A stretch of DNA of 30,902 bases from Amoebophrya sp. AT5.2 (Eukaryota; Sar; Dinophyceae; Syndiniales; Amoebophryaceae): the NCBI GenBank assembly GCA_005223375.1, contig RXOD01004040.1, forward strand, positions 1 through 30,902, in the 5' to 3' direction. This document shows, piece by piece, positions 15,725-24,900 of the stretch. The stretch's first letter is position 1, and each line of letters opens with the position of its first letter. The notes under the pieces are model-generated. The model was not told the origin of the DNA and made no database searches. It saw nothing but the letters and a program-made list of their open reading frames with translations. The position numbers were made by a program, and so were the translations under genes.

Positions 15725-18662
15725 TCACTTTCCGGTATCAGTGGGAAACATTTCGGAGCCCCAGCTGCCTGCCCAGCCGCACGCGACACCACCACCGATA
15801 CCGTCTTCCAATGGATCGTTTAGCAGCGCGAGGGGGAGGTCACGCCTCCTCTCGTCCGTCTGCACGTTGTAGTAGACACGGATGTCACTCTCGTCATCAA
15901 ATCCGATCCAGGGCGACAAAGCTCTGGCCAGGTTGTGCGCCGCACCGCCACCCAGCGTCACAGCGGCGGCGGAAATGTTGCCAAAGTCGAACGTCGAAAT
16001 TGCGGGTACCTATCGTGTCACAAAAATCGATGCGCGGCGTGGGGATGGATAGAGAGTAAGAGATCGCTTCGTGTCATGGGAGGTAGAGACAAGCACATAC
16101 CTTGTGCGTCTGCGTGGAGAAGGAACGGAGGATGATGGGCACATGGTTTCTTCTACCACCGCGCTGATGCCACTCTTGGAAGCACTCCCCGCAGTACGCA
16201 TCTGGTTTTGTCGATGAAAAAGTGGCTGCAGAAACGGTGGAGGCAAAGTCCGGCCTCAGCAAATAAACTCGTAAGTGTATCAAAAGCGCTACGTACTCCA
16301 GTAGAAGTTGAAGTACCTATGATCGATATTAAATGCATCTCTTGATGTTGATCGCTGGCACTTACCTTGGCATTGCACGCAGTGGTACACCGCTAGTGCC
16401 TCTTCGCACTCAGCGCACGTACCGAGCTCAACCCATGTTCGTCGGTGGTGTTTTCTTCTCCCCTTTGAGTGCAGTCGGTCGAAGCACTGCTGGCAAAACA
16501 AGTCTCGACAGTGGTCGCAATACCTGCGCAGAAATTGGAGTTTAGCAACTTGCAGTGCAGCGAGAACAAAAGTCGATTCTTCATTGTTCGCATTCATTTC
16601 CAAACAAAAAAGCTGACGGAAGTAAATTTTCAGTACAGCACTGCGTCCCGCGGGTTTGCGCTCGGTGCGCATTCCACGCACTGCATCACTGCGCGGGTCT
16701 GCTGCTCCTGCGAAGCCTTTGCGCGCTCGTAGTTCCCGACGATGTCTCGGTACCGCTGCATCAGGTTGCGGAAGTCCTCGACGTCCTGCACTGCGCGTTT
16801 TTCCTTCACCACGACGGCGTAGTGCCGCAGCGCGCGCTTCAAAACGTGCACCAGATACGGCTCGTTCTTGATGTCCACCTTAAAGATGCGCGCCATCTCA
16901 AGCACGTTCTCCACTGTCTCCTCCTTCGGGTAGCTGTAGTTGTGAGCGTTTTGCATTCTATCCTTCTACGCACTTTCTCGACAGCCATCGAGGAAACAAA
17001 CGCATCTCATTCTCAGGCACGGGCTATGAGGCCCAGGGATGCGACCCGCTACTAATCGAGCAACGGCATACTTGAAAAGTCAAGTACACTCCGCTGACTT
17101 CGGCTTCCCACGTAAAAAGCGTCGAGAAGAGGAACTCGATTTGGAAAGCCATGATGGCCTTCCAGTGCGGAAGGGTCTTCTGCTTTCGGCACACCTGGAG
17201 CATCTGCTTATACCTGTGGGGTTGGGGAGATTTGGCATGCTCATGAACAGAAGATAGAAGTCAATGAGAAAAAGCACCAGAAACAAGGAACTCAATCTAC
17301 TTATCACGATCTTCTCAATGCATGGCAGAGATAAAAGATGAGATGAAAAAAAAAGTACTTGTCGTAGTGCGGATGCTTCCACGTTGACTCCTGCGTGCGG
17401 CCGTCGACCCAGTAGAACATGCAGTTGGAGCAGTACTGATAGAAATCGCTCGGCAGCGGCTCGTTCATAAATTCGTGGACCACCCAGGAAAACGGCTCGT
17501 CGGTGTCGTAGTTGAAACCGAGATACCTCTCGCACTCCTCCAGCGTCGGCTGCGTGCCGTTGGCGCAGTAGAGAATACCTTGTCGTCGTTCGATGGGGGC
17601 GGATCGATTCCGGTTTGGGTTAGGAGCAAAAGAAAGGAAGTGGGTGTGGGTTTCTTCGTCTTCCTCTTCGGAAGGATAGTATAGTAGCCCACTTCAAAAA
17701 AAAAAATCACCATCGACAACGGTCTTCTGGTCGACGTTCTGCGCGACCGCAATTTGGACCGTGTCCTCGGTTACGCCGAAGGTCTGCCATGGGCCCGCTG
17801 CGAACATACCCATATCCTTATCCTGGGTCTCGAGCACCTGAGGTCGAATAGAAATGATCGAATCAATCGATACATATCGTATGTGTATCCACTTCCACAA
17901 GAACGATCCTAGACTGACACGACATAAAAAGTAGAAAGTGATAGATTGATACATCATTAATGCAGAAGATCATGCACTTACCGTGAGGAGCTGATCCCAA
18001 ATCTCCGCGATGTTTGGGTTCCATTCGAAGAGCGTAAAATCCTCTGCCACCGCGCTCTTTGGCAAGTATATTATCTGGAATTCCGGCCCGAAGGAACCTG
18101 TAGAGAGGACGTGCAGACTCTGCAGAGTGGGTGGACATATTTGTCATGTCTTTGCATTTATGACTCCACCACGAAACAACAAAGCTTTTCTTTGTGTTCG
18201 ATCAAATATGCGTAGTACCTTCTCGCGTCATGAAGACGATTTCATCCTCGTCCCACTTGATGATTGCCTTGTAGCCCACTGGTATGTGGTACTTTCCCTC
18301 AATCTTGTATTTGCTCCCGTGTACCTGAGTGGGAGTGGGACAAGAGCAACAGCAAGTCAACAAAAATTAAAATGTAACGAGCTTGCTTTTTACAACGACG
18401 ACGAGTAGCAGCTGCGGGCTTCGGCTTCGCCGGGTATCAGTGCTTACATGACAGAATGCACATCGGCATGAACGAACTTAGGTAACTGCATTAGTACCCC
18501 TTGGTATTTCATCCCGAAGGACATGACCAGGAAAGGCTGGTCGTCCCGAATCATGAGGTGTCCCTCCCGCTCGCGGCGGAAATCTTGTAGATTCTCCGCC
18601 TGGTCCACCGCCCGCATCTGGTCGAGATGCGACCCCATGTGCACGTCCGGTTGCTGCGACAT
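15725..18662 (-). CDS. WW domain plus double B-box zinc-finger protein, 10 exons
   Basis: I assembled this from ten phase-compatible GT-AG exons: 18662-18498, 18324-18219, 18097-17982, 17837-17711, 17578-17359, 17213-17088, 16957-16637, 16523-16366, 16267-16101 and 16009-15725 (stop). They give about 596 residues. Residues 1-170 have no known domain. A conserved helix (ECERYLGFNYDTDEPFSWVV) and a WW domain follow (about 211-245; FYWVDGRTQESTWKHPHYD), in the arrangement seen in CEP164-like WW proteins. A second helix of the same kind follows (VLEMARIFKVDIKNEPYLVH). Two B-box-like zinc sites come next: CVEC...YCDHCRDLFCQQCF...H (about 381-420) and CAEC...YHCVQC...YCGECF..H...H (about 431-486). 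A degenerate WW-like strand (RVYYNVQTDERRRDLPLAL) ends the protein. WW domains bind Pro-rich peptides, and the architecture suggests a scaffold, but no function is shown. The exon 6/7 and 8/9 borders have alternatives. Confidence 0.82.
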
Positions 18663-19914
18663 CTTGCCAAGTGTTTGTCCGTACGGCTGCACTCAACGAT
18701 TGAATTGAGGACTTAGCGGTGAATTCCTCTCCTCGCTGCTCCTGTGTGTTGCTCGTCGTTTGTTAAGGACACCTGCGGTCGCTTGCGGCCTTGCGCCACG
18801 TTCTTACGGACCGGACTTGTGAGCGGCTTCTTCAGTCCGTCGTCTGCTACCTCCGGCTGTGCGTACTCCGTTGATGAGGAATAGCACCGTGGCTTCTCTG
18901 ACGAGGCAACGCGCGCTTCCTGATGATGCTGATGGATGTTCCGTCGTGGCCAATCGTTTTTCCCCAGGCGAATTTCTCCTTCTTGCGCGGAGGACGAGGG
19001 TGGCGAGAATCACTGGTGAAGCGATTTCGCGTCCATGCGCTCCGAAGCCCCTAACCCGCCTCCATGCGCGGGAAACATGAACCCACGACGCAACGCGCCA
19101 TGCAAACCTGCCACTTTGGGATCGTGAAAAAGCAGGAGCCAGCCAGGAGCCGTGGGAAAATGATAGTGTCAGAGTCAGATCCAGCGTTCTACTATACTTA
19201 CTTTCAATCGGCCTGGGCCTCTTGTATCTTTAAGTACTCTACGGCTCGGCTCCTCGGCTACTTGAATTCACAAAGGAAGCTGCTCAAGTAATGCGTGTGC
19301 GGGCCTGGAAGAACGACTCGATAGACACCCTTGCTTTTGAAGAACGATATTAACACCCTTGCTTTTGAAGAACGATACCGACCCGAACGATCGACACTCC
19401 GTAAGTCTAAGTTCGTATATTTGAAGTCGAGTACTTCCCCCTACGACTACGTGCTTAGCGGTTACGGCGCTCTCGCTCGATCGCATCTCTCCGTCTCTCT
19501 ATCTCTCCAGCGCTCAGGGGCGCGATAGCGAATTCAGTCGAGAAACCACCACGTTGGTTGCGATTGAACAGCTAGCTCGGAGACAGAGGTACTTCTTGGA
19601 CATGGCAATCCGGTGCCGATACAGATACAGTTGCGCGCCATATTCCGCTGCGGGACAGCGACAGCGTCCAACTACAACATGAGTTGTGCTTTACACTAAT
19701 TTCTCGATTCTTGGAATGAGGGAATTCATGCCCATGGGGAATGAAGGGAGAGCCAGCCTCGCTCTGGCTCTATCACGTATTCTTCGTAAATTGCACGCCC
19801 CAGAAGCTCTTTAGGACAATAGATCTTTTCTATACAGAATTCGAGATCGGGGCCGCGCCCAAGCGTAGCATGTGCTACCGCTTCTACAACGGCCTTTTTC
19901 AAATGACAGCACCT
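18663..19914. other. Intergenic spacer upstream of the WW/B-box gene
   Basis: No gene is supported on either strand; the short frames lack coding-like composition. It should contain the eIF4E gene's 3' UTR and the WW/B-box gene's promoter. A short tandem repeat lies at 19325-19380. Confidence 0.55.
19325..19380. repeat. Two-copy 28-bp tandem repeat
   Basis: Two adjacent 28-bp units each begin ACACCCTTGCTTTTGAAG and continue AACGATA; 25 consecutive bases are identical. It is probably a simple local duplication in the spacer. Confidence 0.85.
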
Positions 19915-21836
19915 TCAAGCGCCTGCGCCTGACTTCTGGCTGAAGACGCTACTTCTTCTTTTCGGATCAAAGCAACTAATTCTTGGACGGTCCACTTTGA
20001 CACGCGAAGCGGTCTCTGTTGGCGAATCCGCAAGTGCCGGCGTCTTGTTCTCTGGCGATTCCGATTCGCCCTTCGAACTACAACCCGGGGTCGTGTCTAA
20101 TTCAGCGCGGCTACCGTTCTCCGACGCTGCAAAACCGTGCCCGCACTTGTCTGCCTCGACGCTCTGGAGGAGTGACGGCGTCAACGGCAAGCTACCTCTA
20201 GCTTCATGCTCGTCGTAATTTCTTGTTTTGTCGTCCTCCCTGCTCGCGCCCACGGATGGACTCCGATTCTCGGTCTCGTCGGCGGTAGAGGTAGTCGTAT
20301 TTTTGCTTTTACTTGGCGGGCTTGTGCTGAACGCAGAGGGGCGCTCGAACGCTGGCGCGGTCCCCGCCGTTCCAATCACAGTAGCGCACTTCTGCAGAAG
20401 CCTTCGTCCTGATGAAGCCCCGCCACGGATATCCTTTTCCACCTCCGCTCCTGGTCCTCCTGTGCCATTTTCACCAGTCTTGCCACCTACTTCTGGCTCT
20501 GCGTCTACTTCTACGCCTCCCGCGCTAGTATCTACGGGGTCTTGTACTCGTTCGTGGCGGGGCGACGCTATTGCGGCACTGGCCGAGAACGACTTCGCGC
20601 CCGCCAAAAGTGCTTCCCTTTCATTTTCGCCCCCTCGTTCCCCTTCTCCTTCCGCGTCGCAGCGTTTCGCTAGGAAGTCTCGGTTTGCTGCGGCTGCGGT
20701 GTTCCCGCCTCCCACGGCGGCTGTGGAGCTCCAGGCGCGCTTCATGGTTCGCTTCAGCGAGCCGAAGTGGGATTTGTACTCGATCTTCACGCCGTAGTTG
20801 CTGTTCTCAAGGCCGAGCAGAGAGCGAATCTTGTAGTCCACCTTCACCAGATTGTCGTGATTCGCCTTCTTGTTCCAAAGCTCGATCTTCGGGCGGCCCT
20901 TCACGGCGCCAGAGAACACGACGCCACAGACGCCGTCGCCGTTCACCTGGTCGAGCAACCCATCGAAATGCCCGCCAATCATCCCCAGCGCGAGGTCGGT
21001 GAAGAGATCCAACCTGAACATTTCAGTGCGGCGGGTGATGAAGACTATCGAAGTCATAAGTCTAGGTCGCTGCAGACGCAGTCCTGGTCTCCAAAGTAAG
21101 AAGAACAAATGAGAAAGTACCTCTTCTTTGCGTCCAGCGGCACGGCCGGGTTGGTCGCGATGATCCAACGGCCGCCCTCTTTGTTTTCTGGGTCCTCCCA
21201 CACCGGGCGAATTCCCTCCCGGAACAGCCCCAGGCTGCCGCGATCGCCAAAACCGAAATTAATGTTGTTCCAGTATCGCCAGAATTCCTGCACGCTCGTG
21301 ATGTTGCCGATCTGGTGGAGTCAGTAGAAGCGAAGGATATTTTGACCACTTTTTAGAAGCGAAGATCATCCACAAAATCAACATCTTCAAGTGCAACATC
21401 ATCTTAGTCCTCTTCTAGATTTGATAGCTACCTATACATCAATCTGCACCCCAGTACCGGCGGATCAAGGAGCTACATACCAAAGCACTACCTGCGCGAT
21501 CCCTGCGTTGTAATTTTTGCCCTTGCGCTGCGCGTCGAAGAACAGCGTCCACGTCTTCGGGAGCTTGAAGAGCAGCGTCGCGGGAACCAGCCGTCTGCCG
21601 CTGGGGTTCAGCACCAGTAGGTCCGGATTGCTGGTAACCGGCACGTCGTCCTCGGACAGCCATTCGTCGTCCGAGTTCACGAGCTGGCCCGCGGCCCCGC
21701 CGGGTGATGTCCCGGCGACCCTGGAAAACTCAAGCATGTCCTCATCCTCGGGCAGGTCGCCCCAACAAGCACCGGCCCCAATGCTGCTCTCCTCCGAGGA
21801 GGTGGAGGACGAGAGCCGAGCACGCGTGAGCGACAT
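19915..21836 (-). CDS. eIF4E-family cap-binding translation factor with long C-terminal tail, 3 exons
   Basis: Exons 21836-21492, 21311-21121 and 21061-19915 give about 560 residues. The introns are GTAGTG...CACCAG (180 nt) and GTACTT...CCTAG (59 nt), in matching phases. eIF4E binds the mRNA 5' cap and recruits the initiation machinery. Family landmarks, in order: KLPKTWTLFFDAQ (Trp96, human W43 position), VQEFWRYWNNIN (about 122-133), LFREGIRPVWED (Trp153, human W102 position), NKEGGRWII (human GGRW), then LALGMIGGHF and VCGVVFSGAVKGRPKIELWN. At the position of human W56, a cap-stacking residue, there is Tyr109, and W46 is Phe99. That resembles the Tyr of 4EHP/class II members. The N-terminus (85 residues, acidic) and a Ser/Glu-rich tail of about 250 residues are far longer than in the usual ~220-residue protein. 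A divergent or regulatory eIF4E is likely. The second acceptor has an alternative (TTGGAG, 32-nt intron). Confidence 0.87.
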
Positions 21837-22659
21837 GGTCGTGAACGTGGGGGCGGATGGGTCAAAGAAGTACTAGTAGGACTCGGCGTGACAGAGTCGG
21901 GACTGCGTAAGAGTGAGAATGCTTGTCAAAGGTCTCTTTTAGATCGACGGCCCGCTTTCTTTTCTAGATCCAAATAAATATCAATACGACCAATTTTATA
22001 TTTCTGCTGTTCGCTACTTTGCGGGATTTCGGTGTTGACGGACGCAGTGGGGCCAAAAAATGTCCAGTCCGGATTATGCATCGCACATCACAATCCTCGC
22101 GACATGCTTCTGCATAGGACAAGATTAGGATCTTCGAATGACGCCAGGTTGCCTTTGCGAAAAGAAACACGATGCCGACGGTCACGGCTGATGTGGAACT
22201 CAGAGCTAGGAGGAAGAGGATCGAGATCTTTGTTTAATATGCAAGTGATTTTATGGAGCAGACCAAACGAAGCCTGGTTATGATGATGATGTTTATGATC
22301 GATAGCCTGTAAGATCGGAAGATCGATTCTTGTGAGTGCTCGATGAGCTTTGCGTCCGTCCTCATCTGAGGGAACTGAGGATCATGTTTGCCGTAAGATG
22401 AGATTTTCGCTTTTCAATCTGGCGACGCCTTAAACGGTCATGATCTCATCGATGCATTGCAAACAACGGTCTTAGACGACCTCGAGCTCAATCACTTTCC
22501 AACACGTCAGTACATCGTAGATGATGCTCGCGCTTTTTCTTTTCTTGTCGTCAGATTTGGTCGCTCTTCGTGAAGAGCGAGGAAGCCACTCGCCGATGTA
22601 GGTGCTCGTCGCTTTTTATATGAAGCTTTCTTCCTGCTGTCAGAGGCCCTCCATGCCCA
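21837..22659. other. Intergenic spacer between kinase and eIF4E genes
   Basis: I see no coding frame with meaningful composition, no RNA gene and no strong repeat. It should hold the kinase 3' UTR and the eIF4E 5' region. Confidence 0.55.
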
Positions 22660-24147
22660 TCAAAACTCCCCTGTGAGTTCTTCGGCGCTTCTTCCTGTAA
22701 GAGGCTTGTTAAGATACGCAGCCGTCGGTCCTCTGTACAGCCCTTGCCGCACGGAGCCAAAGCCGCCAGCGGCGCCCATCTCCACCTCAGAGGCCATCAC
22801 GGTCCAGATCTTCGAAAATTGCCGCTTCGCCCACGGGTCTGCGTCCCCACCCTCTGCTCCCCCGGACGAAGACGAGGCCGCGAATGCGTTTCCGTTGCGC
22901 AGCAGTCCCCGTGGCTGCTTGTACAGGTTTAGGCACGACTTCCCGGGCACGCTCGAATTCAGCCAGTTCGTGCTGTCGTGAGCCACTTCGACGACCTTCG
23001 CCCGTTCGTCCGGATCTTCCTTGAACAAGGCCGCGACGAAAGAAAGCAGTCCCTCCCGGTCCTTGTCTTCAGAGTCTGCACACGTCTGCGCCAGCCGCCT
23101 CAGCGCGTCACGCTTGCTTCCCTGCTCGTCGGAGAAAGAAAGACCACCGCCACGGGAAGCCGCATCCCCCACCTCCGCGTGCGATATGTCTCCGGCGCTG
23201 CAGAAGCGGGCAAGCGCGTCTACCATTTCGTCTTCCGTAGCCGCCCAGAACGGTAGCCGAGACGTGCGCAGAAAGAACAGCGTGCATCCAAGCGCCCATG
23301 CATCCGATTGGGCGTTTGGCGTTCGCCCACGCTGCAGCACTAGTTCTGGCGCCATGTAAGCCCCGGTGCCTTCGAACGTCATCTTCTTGTCCGTGACCTC
23401 GGCTTGTTGCTCGCTCGCTGCTTCTTGCCCTAGTTGCTGGTGCTCGGAGGGTGGCGCACTGCACGTCAGCAAGCCTGCCACACCATCCACGCCAGCGGGC
23501 GCTTTGCCTTGCGCTTCCCAAATGGACGTCGCAAGGTCGTGATCGGTTTCAGCGCTCGCATTTCTTGAGGGCGCTGCTTTTTCTGCGCCGCCCCTCTGCA
23601 GCTCCGACGCGTGCTCCCCCCTCCTTAGGCCTGCCACGTGCATCCCCGACGCGCTCTCGAGTTCCCCCTGCAGTTTCGCCTGCGCGTCCTCCGTCAGGGC
23701 GCGCGCCCCGCCAAAGTCGGTTAGTTTGCAGTGTCCCGAAGCGGTGATCACGACGTTTTCCGGCTTCATGTCCCCAAACGCGAAGCCCTGCTCGTGCACG
23801 GCGGTCAGCCCCGCGACGATCTCCCCAGCCGTGAACAGAAAGCTGGCCATTGCAGAGAGCGCGCCCTGGTTCAGCACGTAGGAATGTAGGTCCCCCTGGC
23901 TGCAATACTCGAGCACGAGGTAGGCGCCGTCGCGCCAACGAAAAGCGGAGACGAGGCGGCAGATGTTGGGGTGGGAGAGGTGCTTGAGAATACCGATCTC
24001 CTGGTTGACTTGGTGCACGTAGTTGTTCTTCTGGATAGTCTCGAGAGAAATAACCTTGACGGCATACTCGGGCCACTGAGACTGGGTCTTGTTCTTGACG
24101 ACAGTGCGGCCATACCGAACGACGGAAAACGCGCCGCGGCCGAGGTC
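22660..24147 (-). CDS. Ser/Thr protein kinase, catalytic exon (5' exon unresolved)
   Basis: This exon starts after the acceptor TGCACAG (phase 0) and codes for 495 residues to the stop. Counting from its first residue: Gly-rich loop GRGAFSVV (3-10), Lys31 (YAVKVI), Glu50 (VNQEIGIL), hinge LVLEYCSQGDLHSY, catalytic loop GDMKPENVV (Asp126), DFG (144-146), GTGAYMAPE (ending about 268), and DAWALGCTLFFL. It is a eukaryotic protein kinase of the PDK1/CAMK-like type, able by its residues to phosphorylate Ser/Thr. The catalytic loop reads FGD in place of HRD, so it is a non-RD kinase. About 120 residues separate DFG from APE, against 20-35 normally. The tail beyond the kinase domain is unrecognised. 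A candidate 5' exon ends at CAG|GTACGG near 24481 in phase 0 but would leave a 333-nt intron; I could not settle the start. Confidence 0.85.
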   Translation of the reverse strand, partial: DLGRGAFSVVRYGRTVVKNKTQSQWPEYAVKVISLETIQKNNYVHQVNQEIGILKHLSHPNICRLVSAFRWRDGAYLVLEYCSQGDLHSYVLNQGALSAMASFLFTAGEIVAGLTAVHEQGFAFGDMKPENVVITASGHCKLTDFGGARALTEDAQAKLQGELESASGMHVAGLRRGEHASELQRGGAEKAAPSRNASAETDHDLATSIWEAQGKAPAGVDGVAGLLTCSAPPSEHQQLGQEAASEQQAEVTDKKMTFEGTGAYMAPELVLQRGRTPNAQSDAWALGCTLFFLRTSRLPFWAATEDEMVDALARFCSAGDISHAEVGDAASRGGGLSFSDEQGSKRDALRRLAQTCADSEDKDREGLLSFVAALFKEDPDERAKVVEVAHDSTNWLNSSVPGKSCLNLYKQPRGLLRNGNAFAASSSSGGAEGGDADPWAKRQFSKIWTVMASEVEMGAAGGFGSVRQGLYRGPTAAYLNKPLTGRSAEELTGEF

Positions 24148-24900
24148 CTGTGCATTTTTGATTTTGATAGATTTTGTTGGCGGCGTAGTTCAAGCACAGC
24201 GCAGCTGTGCTGGGTGTCGTAGGCGTCGTAGAAGTGAAAGTGATAGGATCAGTCGTCGCCTCGCAACTAGTCCAGGGTCTCCCGGTCTTTTGGCTCCCCG
24301 AGGCCGAGGAGGTAGGCGGCCCCCCCTGTCGAACGCGGGAGGGCTGACGCACCGGCGCGCGCCGCCCGTGCCTGCCGCCGCAAAGAGTGCGCCAGCCTGC
24401 TTCGCCATCCCTCAGACTCTCCTGATTTATCCAAATGGCTGGGAGGTGGCCCAATGTGCTGGCGCGTCGATCTGTCCCCGTACCTGCGTGGCTGCGCGTG
24501 CTGAAGACCCATGCGCCGACCAGTGAGAGCATACAGAAAGAGGAAGAGCAGCGCCGCACCCTGGTGAATGCAGAGGACCTGGCTGCCCGAGGCCGAGACG
24601 GGCCCAGACACACAGACTAGAGGGCGCCCGCGCTTCGTACATTCCGGCTGGCAACCTTCGGGGACGGCCTCACCCAGCTCGTCATCGATTTCCGGCCAGC
24701 CAGTCGCGATCGATTTCCGGCCGGGGATCCGTCAGGAGATTCAAAACAAAGCCCGTCCCTGGACGAGTTGACGCCGCGCACGACACTCACGAGGGAGCGC
24801 GTCGCGAAGGAGGAAGCCCGCGCGGACGGGTGCCTCAGGATCTTGCTACTGCCCCCCCGGCAGATCATGTTGATCGGCACGCGCACGCCGCTCCGGTAAA
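24148..24900. other. 5' region of the kinase gene, exon structure unresolved
   Basis: The segment just upstream of the kinase exon (on the minus strand) is an AT-rich intron end. Further up are several overlapping minus-strand frames and two plausible donors (CAG|GTACGG near 24481; CTC|GTGAGT near 24789), both compatible with phase 0. A frame with a hydrophobic patch (ALLFLFLYALTG) overlaps. A 14-bp direct repeat, ATCGATTTCCGGCC, occurs at 24684-24697 and 24709-24722. The first exon of the kinase is probably here, but I cannot choose between models. Confidence 0.4.

Noticed and set aside
18444..18497. Read-through of exon 1 of the WW/B-box gene to a GTAAGC donor near 18450
   Set aside because: That donor is phase 2 and puts the next exon in a frame with an early stop, whereas the donor GTACTA at 18497 is phase 0 and keeps the good frame.
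24267..24654. Overlapping minus-strand frames with a hydrophobic patch as the kinase N-terminus
   Set aside because: Two frames are compatible with different donors, and both would need a longer intron than is usual here. No choice could be justified, so no exon was called.
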